Assembly: GCA_910575775.1 (NCBI GenBank)
Contig: CAJTEY010000009.1
Span: forward strand, 62,001-126,000
Direction of reading: 5' to 3'
Origin: Lachnospiraceae bacterium
GTDB lineage: Bacteria > Bacillota > Clostridia > Lachnospirales > Lachnospiraceae
Length of the DNA: 64,000 nt
The notes beneath the pieces are model-generated. The model saw only the letters and a program-made list of their open reading frames with translations. It made no database searches and was not told the origin of the DNA. The stretch's first letter is position 1, and every line of letters starts with the position of its first letter. Shown piece after piece: positions 17,583 to 26,237 of the stretch. Made by a program: the position numbers and the translations under genes.

Positions 17583-17698
17583 TGCAGAGAATGCCCGTAT
17601 TTTGGGCATTCTCCTGTGTGAGAGTGATTTGCGAAGCAAATCTAGTACTTCTTCGCGAAGCAGCCTTTGCTGCGAGTGATTAGAAGTACTTCTCACAC
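17583..17698 (-). repeat. Dispersed structured repeat, copy R2 (long subtype)
   Basis: Plus-strand elements: hairpin GAGAATGCCC/GGGCATTCTC (17587-17613), outer stem GTGTGAGA/TCTCACAC (17616-17623 with 17691-17698), and an extra hairpin GATTTGCGAAGCAAATC (17626-17642). The inner stem is AGTACTTCT/AGAAGTACT and the apical hairpin GCAGC/GCTGC (17660-17673). The argR stop codon TGA (17693-17695 on the plus strand as tca) is part of the outer stem, so the repeat supplies the last codon of argR. Confidence 0.92.
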
Positions 17699-18139
17699 TA
17701 TTCTGCCGATCTTCTCCATCACGGTCCGGGCGTCCTGCTCGCTCCGCATCGCCATCATCACCGTGTTGTCCCCGGCGATGCAGCCCACGACCTCCTCAAT
17801 TTTCATGGCGTCCACCGCCGCCGCCACAGCCATCGCCATGCCCGACACTGTCTTCAGCACCAGGAGATTTTGTGCCAGATCCATAGAGACATACCCTTCC
17901 TTCAAAACCCTTCCGTACTTATCCCCCAGATGCACTTCCTCCCCGCCGAAAGCCACATATTTCTGCCGTCCCCGGCCGTTTGGAATTTTGGAAAGCTTTA
18001 GTTCCCTGATATCCCTGGAAACGGTAGCCTGCGTGATCTCGTATCCGTCCGCCCGCAACCGCTCCACAAGCTCCTCCTGGGTTTCTATCTCAAACTGTGT
18101 AATCAGCTCCGTGATCCTCTCGTGCCTCTTCTTTTTCAT
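17693..18139 (-). CDS. argR: Arginine repressor ArgR/AhrC
   Basis: Hexameric regulator that senses arginine and controls its synthesis and breakdown. The N-terminal winged helix (ETQEELVERLRADGYEITQATVSRDIRELKL) is followed by the C-terminal oligomerisation and arginine-binding domain (GCIAGDNTVMMAMRSEQDA). Length of 148 aa is normal, so the repeat at its 3' end did not truncate it. It is located between nadK and recN, as in many Clostridia. Confidence 0.95.
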   Translation of the reverse strand: MKKKRHERITELITQFEIETQEELVERLRADGYEITQATVSRDIRELKLSKIPNGRGRQKYVAFGGEEVHLGDKYGRVLKEGYVSMDLAQNLLVLKTVSGMAMAVAAAVDAMKIEEVVGCIAGDNTVMMAMRSEQDARTVMEKIGRIV

Positions 18140-18160
18140 AACACGCTCTCAAATCCTCTT

Positions 18161-18991
18161 CTATACTTCACTCATTTTCTTGTGCAGAACCGCCAGAAAG
18201 CTCTCCGTGTTCAGCCTCACAATTCCCGTGGTCTTGTCCGCGCGGTGGATCACAATACGATCTCCCGTCTGAAGTGTAATCGTATTGCTGCCGTCAAAAT
18301 TGGCCTCCACCATCTGCGCCTTCCCATCCTTCCCCTCGGGAATCTCCACCGTAATCTCATCCTCCGGTGAAAACACAATGCTGCGGGTATTTAAAGTATG
18401 CGGACAGATCGGCGTCAAAAGCAACAGTCTGGCCGACGGCTCCACAATAGGTCCGCCCGCCGAAAGATTGTAGCCCGTAGAGCCCGTTGGCGTGGCCACA
18501 ATCACACCGTCCGCACAATAGTCCTTCAAAAAACGGTCATTCACATAAATGCGCACATTCAGAATCTGTAAAGGGCCGCACCGGGAAATCACAATATCAT
18601 TCAGAGCGTACCGCTCCTCCTTCCCTGTCATCACCCTGCCTGAAAGCATCATCCGCTCCTCTCGGACATAATCATCCCTAAACAGTTTCTCCACAGCCTC
18701 CTCGGCACAGGCGCTCTCCACCTCCGCCAGATATCCCAGCGTACCAAGATTGATTCCAAGAAGCGGGATATCACTGTCCATCATATTTCCGGCTGCCCGA
18801 AGCAGCGTTCCGTCCCCGCCGAGCACCAGTGCGCAGTCCACTCCGGCCATTCCGCCTTCCGCCAGCGCCTGCCTGTCGTTCTTGACACTGACTGCCTCCC
18901 CGCCATGTTTTTCAATCATGGCCGCTATTTTTTTCGTAAACGCTCCCTCGGGATCCTTCACCTCGTTGGTAATCAGATAGAACCTTTTCAT
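18161..18991 (-). CDS. nadK: NAD kinase
   Basis: Phosphorylates NAD to NADP. The GGDGT motif (VLGGDGTLLRAAG) is at about residue 58, and the NAD-binding stretch ATPTGSTGYNLSAGGPIV follows near residue 168. 276 aa is typical. It lies three bases downstream of tlyA and 21 bases upstream of argR within one operon. Confidence 0.96.
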   Translation of the reverse strand: MKRFYLITNEVKDPEGAFTKKIAAMIEKHGGEAVSVKNDRQALAEGGMAGVDCALVLGGDGTLLRAAGNMMDSDIPLLGINLGTLGYLAEVESACAEEAVEKLFRDDYVREERMMLSGRVMTGKEERYALNDIVISRCGPLQILNVRIYVNDRFLKDYCADGVIVATPTGSTGYNLSAGGPIVEPSARLLLLTPICPHTLNTRSIVFSPEDEITVEIPEGKDGKAQMVEANFDGSNTITLQTGDRIVIHRADKTTGIVRLNTESFLAVLHKKMSEV

Positions 18992-18994
18992 CTG

Positions 18995-19891
18995 CTATTT
19001 CGCCTCATCCAACGCGCCATGCGCCTCCTCAACCAGCTCTTCCACCTGTCTAGTCTGCTCCTCGTTACGCGAAAGCCCTTCTCCGGCCATAGTCAACGCA
19101 AGCAGCGCATCAATTGCCTCCTTTTCCGACATGTCCAGAATCTCCATCGGAATTTCCTCCCGCTTTTCCAGCCACATCAGATACTCAATGTTCCCCTCCG
19201 GCCCTTTAATCGGTGAGTAAGTAAGCCCTTTCACCGAAAAACCGGTCAGATCTGCGTAATCGACGATCCGCCGCACCACCTCAATATGCACCTGCCGGTC
19301 CCGCACCACACCTTTTTTTCCGACCTTGTCCCGACCGGCTTCAAACTGGGGTTTAATCAGACAGACCATCTCTCCCCCCTGCCGCAGAAGGTTTCTTGCG
19401 GGAATCAGTATCTTGGTGAGGGAGATAAAGGAAACATCCACCGACGCAAAGTCGATGGGCTCCCTAATATCCGCATCCGTCACATAGCGGAAATTGGTCT
19501 TTTCCATACAGACCACCCGCTCGTCGTTTCTAAGTTTCCAGTCAAGCTGTCCGTGCCCCACATCTATGGCATACACCTTTCCCGCACCGTTTTGCAGCAT
19601 GCAGTCCGTAAAACCGCCCGTGGAGGCGCCGATATCCATACAGACCTTATCCTGTAACGTAATTGGAAACTGCCCGATGGCCCGTTCCAGCTTAAGGCCG
19701 CCTCTGCTCACATAGGGAAGCAGTCTGCCTTTCACTTCAATCTTTATCTTGCTCTCGTCAAACAGGGTACCTGCCTTATCTTCCCGCTGGTTATCCACAA
19801 ACACATTCCCCGCCATAAGGAGCGCTTTCGCTTTCTCCCTGGAGGGTGCATGCCCCTGCCGGACCAGAATCACATCCAGTCTTTCCTTCAT
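18995..19891 (-). CDS. tlyA: TlyA family rRNA 2'-O-methyltransferase (hemolysin-like)
   Basis: N-terminal S4 RNA-binding domain (RLDVILVRQGHAPSREKAKALLMAG) followed by an FtsJ/RrmJ-type SAM methyltransferase domain (DIGASTGGFTDCML). In mycobacteria TlyA methylates 16S and 23S rRNA, and the earlier hemolysin label comes from heterologous tests. 298 aa is slightly long because of an acidic C-terminus. Its ATG overlaps the dxs stop as ATGA, so the two are translationally coupled. Confidence 0.92.
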   Translation of the reverse strand: MKERLDVILVRQGHAPSREKAKALLMAGNVFVDNQREDKAGTLFDESKIKIEVKGRLLPYVSRGGLKLERAIGQFPITLQDKVCMDIGASTGGFTDCMLQNGAGKVYAIDVGHGQLDWKLRNDERVVCMEKTNFRYVTDADIREPIDFASVDVSFISLTKILIPARNLLRQGGEMVCLIKPQFEAGRDKVGKKGVVRDRQVHIEVVRRIVDYADLTGFSVKGLTYSPIKGPEGNIEYLMWLEKREEIPMEILDMSEKEAIDALLALTMAGEGLSRNEEQTRQVEELVEEAHGALDEAK

Positions 19892-21771
19892 ATTCCCTGC
19901 TTACCTGTCTCTGCCCGATAAGCCGCAGCCACCTTTTCCTCCACGGACACCGCGTCAATACCCGTCTCCTGCTTCAGAAGTTCCACATTTCCATGCTCCA
20001 CATACTCGTCTGGAATGGCAATGCCAAGCACCCTTGTCCCGCTGCCGAGAGCGTCCGCATACTCTCTCACCCGGTCACCGAAACCGCCGCTCGCCACATT
20101 CTCCTCCATCGTAACGATCAGTCTGTGGGTTTTACACGCTTCCCGGATCAGCTCCTCGTCGATAGGCTTCACAAAGCGGGCGTTTGCCAGCGAACAGGAA
20201 AAGCCTCGCTCTTTCAGTCTCTCCCGCACCGTAAGTGCAACCTTCACCATACTGCCCACCGCCAGAAGCATAATATCCTTCTCCTCAAACAGAACCTCGC
20301 TCTTCCCATAGACTATAGGTGCTCTGTTCTCTTTCAGGCCGTCAAAGGCCTCCCCTCTCGGATAGCGGATGGCAATGGGCCCGCCAAACTCCACCGCAAA
20401 CTTGATCATATCGGAAAGCTCCCACTTATTCTTGGGCGCCATCACATGCATATTCGGTATGGACGACAGATAAGACAGATCAAACAGCCCTTGATGCGTC
20501 TCCCCGTCGCTTCCCACAAGTCCTGCCCTGTCGATGCAGAATACCACGGGCAGATTCTGGATACAGACATCGTGTAAAATCTGATCATAGGCTCTTTGCA
20601 GGAAGGAGGAGTAGATCGCAACAATAGGTTTTAAACCTCCCGCTGCCAGCCCCGCCGCAAAGGTCACAGCGTGCTCCTCCGCGATTCCCACGTCAAAGAA
20701 CCGCTCCGGGTACATATTTCGGAACCGTTTCAGCCCCACGCCGTCCGGCATGGCTGCCGTGATCGCCACCACTTTCTCATCCCGCTGCCCGAGCTTGCAC
20801 ATAACCGTAGAAAAGATGTCCGTATAATTCGCCTTCGCCTTGGGAGCACTCGGAATACCCGTCTCGATGTCAAAAGGCTCCGCACCGTGAAATCTGGCAG
20901 GATGCCTCTCCGCCGGCGTATATCCCCTGCCTTTCTTGGTAATGACGTGAACAAGCACCGCCTTTTTAACCTTCCTCGCCTCCCGGAATATATGTACCAT
21001 CTCCTGGATATTGTGACCATCCACAGGTCCGAGGTATGTAATGCCCATATCCTCAAACAACATCCCCGGCACGACCAGATGCTTAAAGCTGCTCTTGGCA
21101 CGTCTGATCTGGCTTACCACCTTATCCCCGTACTTCGGCTTGCCGCGCAGGGAATTATAAATCCCCTCCTTCAGGTCCAGATACATGTCCGCCGTCCGAA
21201 TATTGTTCAGATACTTGGAAACCCCGCCGACATTCTCGGAAATGGACATATTGTTATCGTTCAGTACAATAATGAAATTGGTCTCCAGCCGGGAAGCATT
21301 GTTTAACGCCTCATAGGCCATGCCGCCTGTGAGCGACCCGTCCCCGATCACGGAAACGATGGTGTTATTCTGTCCCTGGATATCTCTCGCCTTCACCATG
21401 CCGAGCCCGGCGGATATGGATGTGGAACTGTGCCCCGTATCGAAGCAGTCGCAGTCGCTCTCCTTCCGCTTCGGAAATCCGCTCATACCGCCAAACTTCC
21501 TCAAATTTACAAAGCCGTCCCGGCGTCCTGTCAGAATCTTGTGGGTATAGGACTGGTGTCCCACATCCCAGATCAGCTTATCTTCCGGCAGGTTTAAAAA
21601 CAAATGGAGCGCCATAGTCAATTCTACCGCCCCAAGATTAGAACCGAGATGTCCGCCTGTCACACTGATGGACTGAATCAGAAATTTTCTGATTTCTTCC
21701 GCCAGTACCCCGTAATCCTCCGGCGCAACCTGCTTGATGTCATTTGTCTGCGTTATCTGTTCCAGCAACAT
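19888..21771 (-). CDS. dxs: 1-deoxy-D-xylulose-5-phosphate synthase
   Basis: Thiamine-diphosphate enzyme that condenses pyruvate and glyceraldehyde 3-phosphate, the first step of the MEP isoprenoid pathway. Visible motifs are the DVGHQSYTHKILTGR region, the ThDP site GDGSLTGGMAYEALNNA, and the transketolase-type centre (FDVGIAEEHAVTFAAGLA). 627 aa is the normal length. AAGAGG precedes the ATG. It is clustered with ispA, which uses the product of the same pathway. Confidence 0.96.
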   Translation of the reverse strand: MLLEQITQTNDIKQVAPEDYGVLAEEIRKFLIQSISVTGGHLGSNLGAVELTMALHLFLNLPEDKLIWDVGHQSYTHKILTGRRDGFVNLRKFGGMSGFPKRKESDCDCFDTGHSSTSISAGLGMVKARDIQGQNNTIVSVIGDGSLTGGMAYEALNNASRLETNFIIVLNDNNMSISENVGGVSKYLNNIRTADMYLDLKEGIYNSLRGKPKYGDKVVSQIRRAKSSFKHLVVPGMLFEDMGITYLGPVDGHNIQEMVHIFREARKVKKAVLVHVITKKGRGYTPAERHPARFHGAEPFDIETGIPSAPKAKANYTDIFSTVMCKLGQRDEKVVAITAAMPDGVGLKRFRNMYPERFFDVGIAEEHAVTFAAGLAAGGLKPIVAIYSSFLQRAYDQILHDVCIQNLPVVFCIDRAGLVGSDGETHQGLFDLSYLSSIPNMHVMAPKNKWELSDMIKFAVEFGGPIAIRYPRGEAFDGLKENRAPIVYGKSEVLFEEKDIMLLAVGSMVKVALTVRERLKERGFSCSLANARFVKPIDEELIREACKTHRLIVTMEENVASGGFGDRVREYADALGSGTRVLGIAIPDEYVEHGNVELLKQETGIDAVSVEEKVAAAYRAETGKQGI

Positions 21772-21782
21772 AAGTACACCTC

Positions 21783-22685
21783 TTATTTTTCTCTGTAGAT
21801 CAACTGCTCCACCAACGTTTCCAGAAAAGCATTTCTGTGCGAAAACCCTTTCAGAATCCCCACTGCCTCCTCGGAAAGCGCAGCCACCTGTCTCTTTGAT
21901 TCCTCCAGACCGTGCATCGTCACGTAGGTCAGCTTGTGATTCTTCTCATCGCTCCCCGTCGGTTTCCCGAGCACTTCCAGACTGCTCGTCACATCCAGAA
22001 TATCGTCCTGAATCTGAAAAGCGATGCCGATGTTTTCCGCACACCTCTCCATCAGCTCCACCGCCTTATCATCGGCTCCCGCAAGCACGGCCCCGATCAT
22101 CATTGCCGCCTGGATCAGCGCTGCCGTCTTATTCCTGTGGATATACAGCAGCATCTCCTCCGTCACTTCCGTCTCCGGCTTCTCCGCCAGAAGATCTGCG
22201 CACTGGCCGCCAACCATGCCATAGACGCCGGCCTTTCTCCCCAATATCTTCAAAGCGCGCTCCGTACGCTGGTAGTCCTCAATCGTCACGGCCTTCTCAA
22301 AAGCGCGAAGTGCCGTTTCATAGGCATAGTTTAAAAGCCCGTCCCCCGCAATTACGGCGATATCCTCCCCATAAACCACATGGGTGGTTTTTCTTCCCCT
22401 GCGGTAATCGTCATTATCCAGAGCCGGCAGATCATCGTGAATCAGGGAATAGGTGTGAATAAATTCAAGAGCCGCCATAAAGCAAGGCAGTCCTTCTGCC
22501 GTCTCCCCGAACAAGTCAGCGCTCTCCCGCATCAGCAGCGGACGCAGTCTCTTACCGCCTGCCGACACAGCATACCCCATGGCTTCCAACACTTTACCTT
22601 GAAATCCTTCCTGTTTCGGCAGATATTCTGCGAGTATGGTTTCCACTTCCCCGGTTTTCTTCTCCAGTTCCTCTTTAAAATTCAT
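21783..22685 (-). CDS. ispA: Polyprenyl (farnesyl) diphosphate synthase
   Basis: Trans-isoprenyl diphosphate synthase. The first aspartate-rich motif is in HDDLPALDNDD and the second in QIQDDILD; the chain-length region before the first motif (MAALEFIHTYSLI) fits farnesyl or geranyl products. 300 aa from the ATG at 22685, which is preceded by GGAGG; a six-codon upstream extension inside xseB is less likely. Gene order xseA-xseB-ispA-dxs is standard in Firmicutes. Confidence 0.94.
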   Translation of the reverse strand: MNFKEELEKKTGEVETILAEYLPKQEGFQGKVLEAMGYAVSAGGKRLRPLLMRESADLFGETAEGLPCFMAALEFIHTYSLIHDDLPALDNDDYRRGRKTTHVVYGEDIAVIAGDGLLNYAYETALRAFEKAVTIEDYQRTERALKILGRKAGVYGMVGGQCADLLAEKPETEVTEEMLLYIHRNKTAALIQAAMMIGAVLAGADDKAVELMERCAENIGIAFQIQDDILDVTSSLEVLGKPTGSDEKNHKLTYVTMHGLEESKRQVAALSEEAVGILKGFSHRNAFLETLVEQLIYREK

Positions 22686-22914
22686 CCAGACCTCCGTCCT
22701 CATTGATCTTAAGCACTTTTTTCTCCACCTGGTCTATGGTCTCATTGCACTGTGCCAAAAGCGCCATCCCCCGGTTATACTCCGCAAAGGACTGCTCTAA
22801 TGTAATATCCTCCGTCTCCAGCCGGCCGATCACTTCCTCTATCTGTGCAAACGCATCTTCTAAAGATAACGTCTGTTCTTCTTCTGCTGCTTTATTCTCT
22901 TTCTTTTTAGCCAT
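22675..22914 (-). CDS. xseB: Exodeoxyribonuclease VII small subunit
   Basis: 79-residue protein with the XseB helical core (SLEDAFAQIEEVIGRLETED then LEQSFAEYNRGMALLAQCN). It pairs with XseA, which overlaps its start by eight bases. The enzyme degrades single-stranded DNA to oligonucleotides. Confidence 0.93.
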   Translation of the reverse strand: MAKKKENKAAEEEQTLSLEDAFAQIEEVIGRLETEDITLEQSFAEYNRGMALLAQCNETIDQVEKKVLKINEDGGLDEF

Positions 22915-24106
22915 TCTGTTTCTCCTGTACCTGCGCCAATAGACTGCCGTCCTTCACGTAAACCCGGATCTGTTCTCCTACCGCCACCTGCTCCACAGAG
23001 GACAGTGTCCTTCCCGCCGCATCCGCCGCGTAAGCGTACCCCTGGCTCAGCTTGTCCAGCGGCGACAGCCCTTTCATCCGTGCGGCATACAGGGCAAGTC
23101 TGTGTCTCGCCTCCTGCATTCTTCTCTCCAGCGCCGACTGCAGACGCTCCTCCAGCGATACCGACTGTGCCTTTCTCGTACGCAGGATATACAGCGGACT
23201 CAGATAGCGCAGCCTCACGCCATACTGATCCACCCTGTTTCTACAGCTCTGCACCGTTCTACTGCACAGATGCTGCATAGTGGCCGCATACTCCTCCATC
23301 CGCTCTTCCAACTGCGCGAAGTCGCAGACTGCAAGCTCCGCTGCCGCAGAGGGTGTGGGTGCCCGCAGATCCGCTGCAAAATCCGTGATGGTCACGTCTG
23401 TCTCATGCCCTACCGCCGAGATAATCGGAACGCTGCAGTCAAATACGGCCTGCGCCACTGCCTCCTCATTAAATGCCCAGAGATCCTCGATGGAGCCGCC
23501 GCCGCGTCCCACAATGATCGTATCCACACCACGCTTTTCCAGCGCACGAATCCCATTAATGATGCTTGGCGCAGCAGCCGCTCCCTGTACGATGGCGGGA
23601 TAGAGGATGATCTGTACGTAAGGGTTCCTTCTTGTCGCCACGTTGATAATGTCCCGCACCGCCGCGCCCGTCTCAGCCGTCACCACGCCCAGCACTTTGA
23701 TATAGCGGGGAATCGGCCGTTTATACTCTTCGGCAAACATCCCCCGCTCCGCCAGCTCCGCTTTCAGCCGCTCGTATCTCTCATACAATGCCCCGATCCC
23801 GTCCAGTTCTATCTGTCTGGCGTATAGCTGGTACTTTCCGTCGCGCTCATAAATGTCCACACTGCCGCTTACAATAATCTGCTGTCCCTCCATCATACGG
23901 AAAGGAAGCCCCTTTCTGTCAGATGAAAACATAACACACGCTATTGCGCTTTTCTCATCTTTCAGCGTAAAATAAATATGCCCGGAGGTATGATATTTAC
24001 AGTTACTGACCTCACCCCTGATCCGGACCTTCTGCAGCATAAAATCCTGTGTGAACATATTTCTGATGTAGGAATTGACCTGTGCCACTGTGTATACATT
24101 CTGCAT
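22907..24106 (-). CDS. xseA: Exodeoxyribonuclease VII large subunit
   Basis: Catalytic subunit of ExoVII. The N-terminal OB-fold contains VRIRGEVSNCKYHTSGHIYF, and the central region has GRGGGSIEDLWAFNEEAVA and SAVGHETDVTITDFAADLRA. A long helical C-terminus follows. 399 aa is usual for Clostridia. It lies 11 bases downstream of nusB. Confidence 0.95.
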   Translation of the reverse strand: MQNVYTVAQVNSYIRNMFTQDFMLQKVRIRGEVSNCKYHTSGHIYFTLKDEKSAIACVMFSSDRKGLPFRMMEGQQIIVSGSVDIYERDGKYQLYARQIELDGIGALYERYERLKAELAERGMFAEEYKRPIPRYIKVLGVVTAETGAAVRDIINVATRRNPYVQIILYPAIVQGAAAAPSIINGIRALEKRGVDTIIVGRGGGSIEDLWAFNEEAVAQAVFDCSVPIISAVGHETDVTITDFAADLRAPTPSAAAELAVCDFAQLEERMEEYAATMQHLCSRTVQSCRNRVDQYGVRLRYLSPLYILRTRKAQSVSLEERLQSALERRMQEARHRLALYAARMKGLSPLDKLSQGYAYAADAAGRTLSSVEQVAVGEQIRVYVKDGSLLAQVQEKQNG

Positions 24107-24117
24107 GCATATGCCTC

Positions 24118-24519
24118 TTATGCGAATTTTGCCAGAACGCCATTCACGAATCCGTAGGAGGCGTCCTGCCCGAATTTTTTGGCGAGTTCCACCGCCTCGT
24201 TGATTGCCACCCCGGTGGGAACTTCCTCGTCATAACAGATTTCATAGACAGCCAGACGCAGGATCGTCAAATCAACCTTACTCATCCTTCCCGTATCCCA
24301 TCCTGACGCCTTCTCATTCAAAAGGGCGTCAATCTCAGCCAGTTTTTCAAAAATTTTGTGATATTTATCCGATACATAGGAGGCATCCCCAGCCGTTGCC
24401 GCGTCTTCATCCTCAAAAAACAGTTCTTCCTGTTCCGGCATATCCTCCACTTTATTAAATTCTACCCGGAACAGCAGCTTAAATATCTGTTCGCGCAACT
24501 CTCTTCTGCTCATAGCCAT
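24118..24519 (-). CDS. nusB: Transcription antitermination factor NusB
   Basis: All-helical RNA-binding protein that with NusE (S10) recognises boxA in rRNA operons. It begins SRRELREQIFKLLFRVEF and contains the conserved LRLAVYEICYDEEVPTGVAI and AINEAVELAKKFG segments. 133 aa is the normal size. It is located between the Asp23 protein and xseA, as in B. subtilis. Confidence 0.94.
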   Translation of the reverse strand: MAMSRRELREQIFKLLFRVEFNKVEDMPEQEELFFEDEDAATAGDASYVSDKYHKIFEKLAEIDALLNEKASGWDTGRMSKVDLTILRLAVYEICYDEEVPTGVAINEAVELAKKFGQDASYGFVNGVLAKFA

Positions 24520-24528
24520 CCACTCGTC

Positions 24529-24912
24529 CTATTTTTCTTTTGTCACATTGATGCCGGCAATGCGGATGTTCACATCCAGTACCTCCAGCCCCGTCATATT
24601 CTCTATCGCACCCTTCACCTTAGTCTGCACTCTCTGGCATGCAGCCGGAATATTGTAGCCGTATTCCATAATGATCGCAAGCCCCACCTTGACCTTCTTT
24701 CCGGACACTTCCACCTTTGCTCCTCTGGAAAGCCCTCTGACGCCTACCCGGCTCAAAATCTCATTGGTGAGGTTTCCTGCCATAGCAGCCACTCCATCCA
24801 CCTCTGTCGCTGCCAGTGCAGCAATCATCGCTACCACATCATCCGCGATCTTTACTGTCCCGGCTTTCTCCTCCTGTGACTCATAACCGCTCCTTGTTTC
24901 TTCCTGTTCCAT
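24529..24912 (-). CDS. Asp23/Gls24 family envelope stress protein (YqhY-like)
   Basis: Contains the Asp23 core (KIADDVVAMIAALAATEVDG, KVKVGLAIIMEYGYNIPAAC, GLEVLDVNIRIAGI). The start chosen has GAGG five bases upstream; a longer frame to 24951 is unsupported. In B. subtilis yqhY sits next to nusB and accC and influences lipid synthesis. Here the neighbour nusB is conserved but the acc genes are absent from the window. Confidence 0.9.
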   Translation of the reverse strand: MEQEETRSGYESQEEKAGTVKIADDVVAMIAALAATEVDGVAAMAGNLTNEILSRVGVRGLSRGAKVEVSGKKVKVGLAIIMEYGYNIPAACQRVQTKVKGAIENMTGLEVLDVNIRIAGINVTKEK

Positions 24913-25005
24913 CTTTTCCTCGTTTCCGCACCGTTTTTGCGCACAATGCAATATTGTCCATATTGGGTTAAGTATATCAAAATTTCTTCTTTTTGCCTAG
25001 CCCTA

Positions 25006-26199
25006 TCAAAGCCAGAAGCTCAGGCTGTATTGCTTTTCGTTCTCCACATAGGATACCGCCTTGTCAGGGCAGTCCAAATAGCGGAAAACTCCCTGTTCTC
25101 CAATCAGTGTCTCCTGCATTTTCCTAAAGATATCGGAACCTTCACATTTCAGCGTCACATAGGTATCTCCCCGCTCATAGCTGTCTTTGAAAATTTTCTC
25201 AATCTTCTCCTCGTCAAAATCCGTGAAGTAAACGCCCTCTCTCACATAAAAATTGGCGTCCATAGAAGTACACTCCGGCATCTCCACCACATTTTCCTGT
25301 GTGTGCGTCAGCTCCATCTGCTCCGTGGTCACACAGAGATAATCGTAGTTGATCGTCGGAATCTTCTCCGGGGGATAATCGCTGCCGCCCACTTCCTGAT
25401 AGGACGCATCTCCCCATGTGGTATCCACATAATAGTATTCCCCATCAATCCGTACCAGATTCCAGGCATGTCCTTCCCCTCCCACAACCCTGCCAAGCAC
25501 CAGCGTCGCAGTGACACCCGCACGGTTTAAGAGATACTGTGTCGCCTTTGCATACCCCTGGCATACAGACTTCCGCTCCAGAAAAACGGAGCAGATATTC
25601 TGGCTGTCCTTCGCCGCCGCATCATAGTCGGTATGGTGGATCAGATATTCATAAACATACTTCACCTTCTCATATTCATCCGCATCCGTCGGCATACCTG
25701 CCAGACATTGGTTTACATAATTTTCTATCCGTTTCTGTTTCTCCTCCACTTCCTCCGGGCTGAACTGATAGCTGCCCGTAAAAGTAATCTTCTTTAAGAT
25801 ACTGCCCAGTGTGTATTCCGTATAGCTGTACCCATCTACATAAAAGATCTCAGGATGATCGTTTAACACGCACTGAAACACACGGGAAATCAATTCCTTG
25901 TCGCAGCTGGAAAGCTTCACATTTTCCCGGAAGTGAATCAACGCCTCCAGAATTTCCAGATAAACCTCCTGCTCCTCCTCCGCCAGCTTCCCAAAGGCAT
26001 AACAGTCCTCCTGCTCTTCCCGAAGCTCTCCGTCCGTACGTGTGAGCACCTGTTCGGGCAGATTCCGTTCCGTCCCCTCCGCCGCCATATCTTCCTGCCT
26101 GTAGCGTCTGCTCTCACTTCTTGGCCAGCCCTGCCCTGCAACATAAAGGGCTCCTGTCAAAGCAAACATACAAAACAGCAATTTTCCTGCCTTTTTCAT
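25006..26199 (-). CDS. Secreted transglutaminase-like domain protein
   Basis: N-terminal signal segment (KAGKLLFCMFALTGALYVAG) and a C-terminal half resembling the transglutaminase/protease-like fold. The catalytic-type residues are visible: Cys in SVCQGYAKATQYLL, His in GEGHAWNLVRI and Asp in YYVDTTWGD. The N-terminal part is a helical region of unknown role. 397 aa. Bacterial members are usually peptidases or peptide-binding proteins at the cell surface. It lies 38 bases after prfC. Confidence 0.82.
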   Translation of the reverse strand: MKKAGKLLFCMFALTGALYVAGQGWPRSESRRYRQEDMAAEGTERNLPEQVLTRTDGELREEQEDCYAFGKLAEEEQEVYLEILEALIHFRENVKLSSCDKELISRVFQCVLNDHPEIFYVDGYSYTEYTLGSILKKITFTGSYQFSPEEVEEKQKRIENYVNQCLAGMPTDADEYEKVKYVYEYLIHHTDYDAAAKDSQNICSVFLERKSVCQGYAKATQYLLNRAGVTATLVLGRVVGGEGHAWNLVRIDGEYYYVDTTWGDASYQEVGGSDYPPEKIPTINYDYLCVTTEQMELTHTQENVVEMPECTSMDANFYVREGVYFTDFDEEKIEKIFKDSYERGDTYVTLKCEGSDIFRKMQETLIGEQGVFRYLDCPDKAVSYVENEKQYSLSFWL

Positions 26200-26237
26200 G
26201 CGCAGTCGCCCTCCTTCCCACAGGCTGTCCCGATCTC

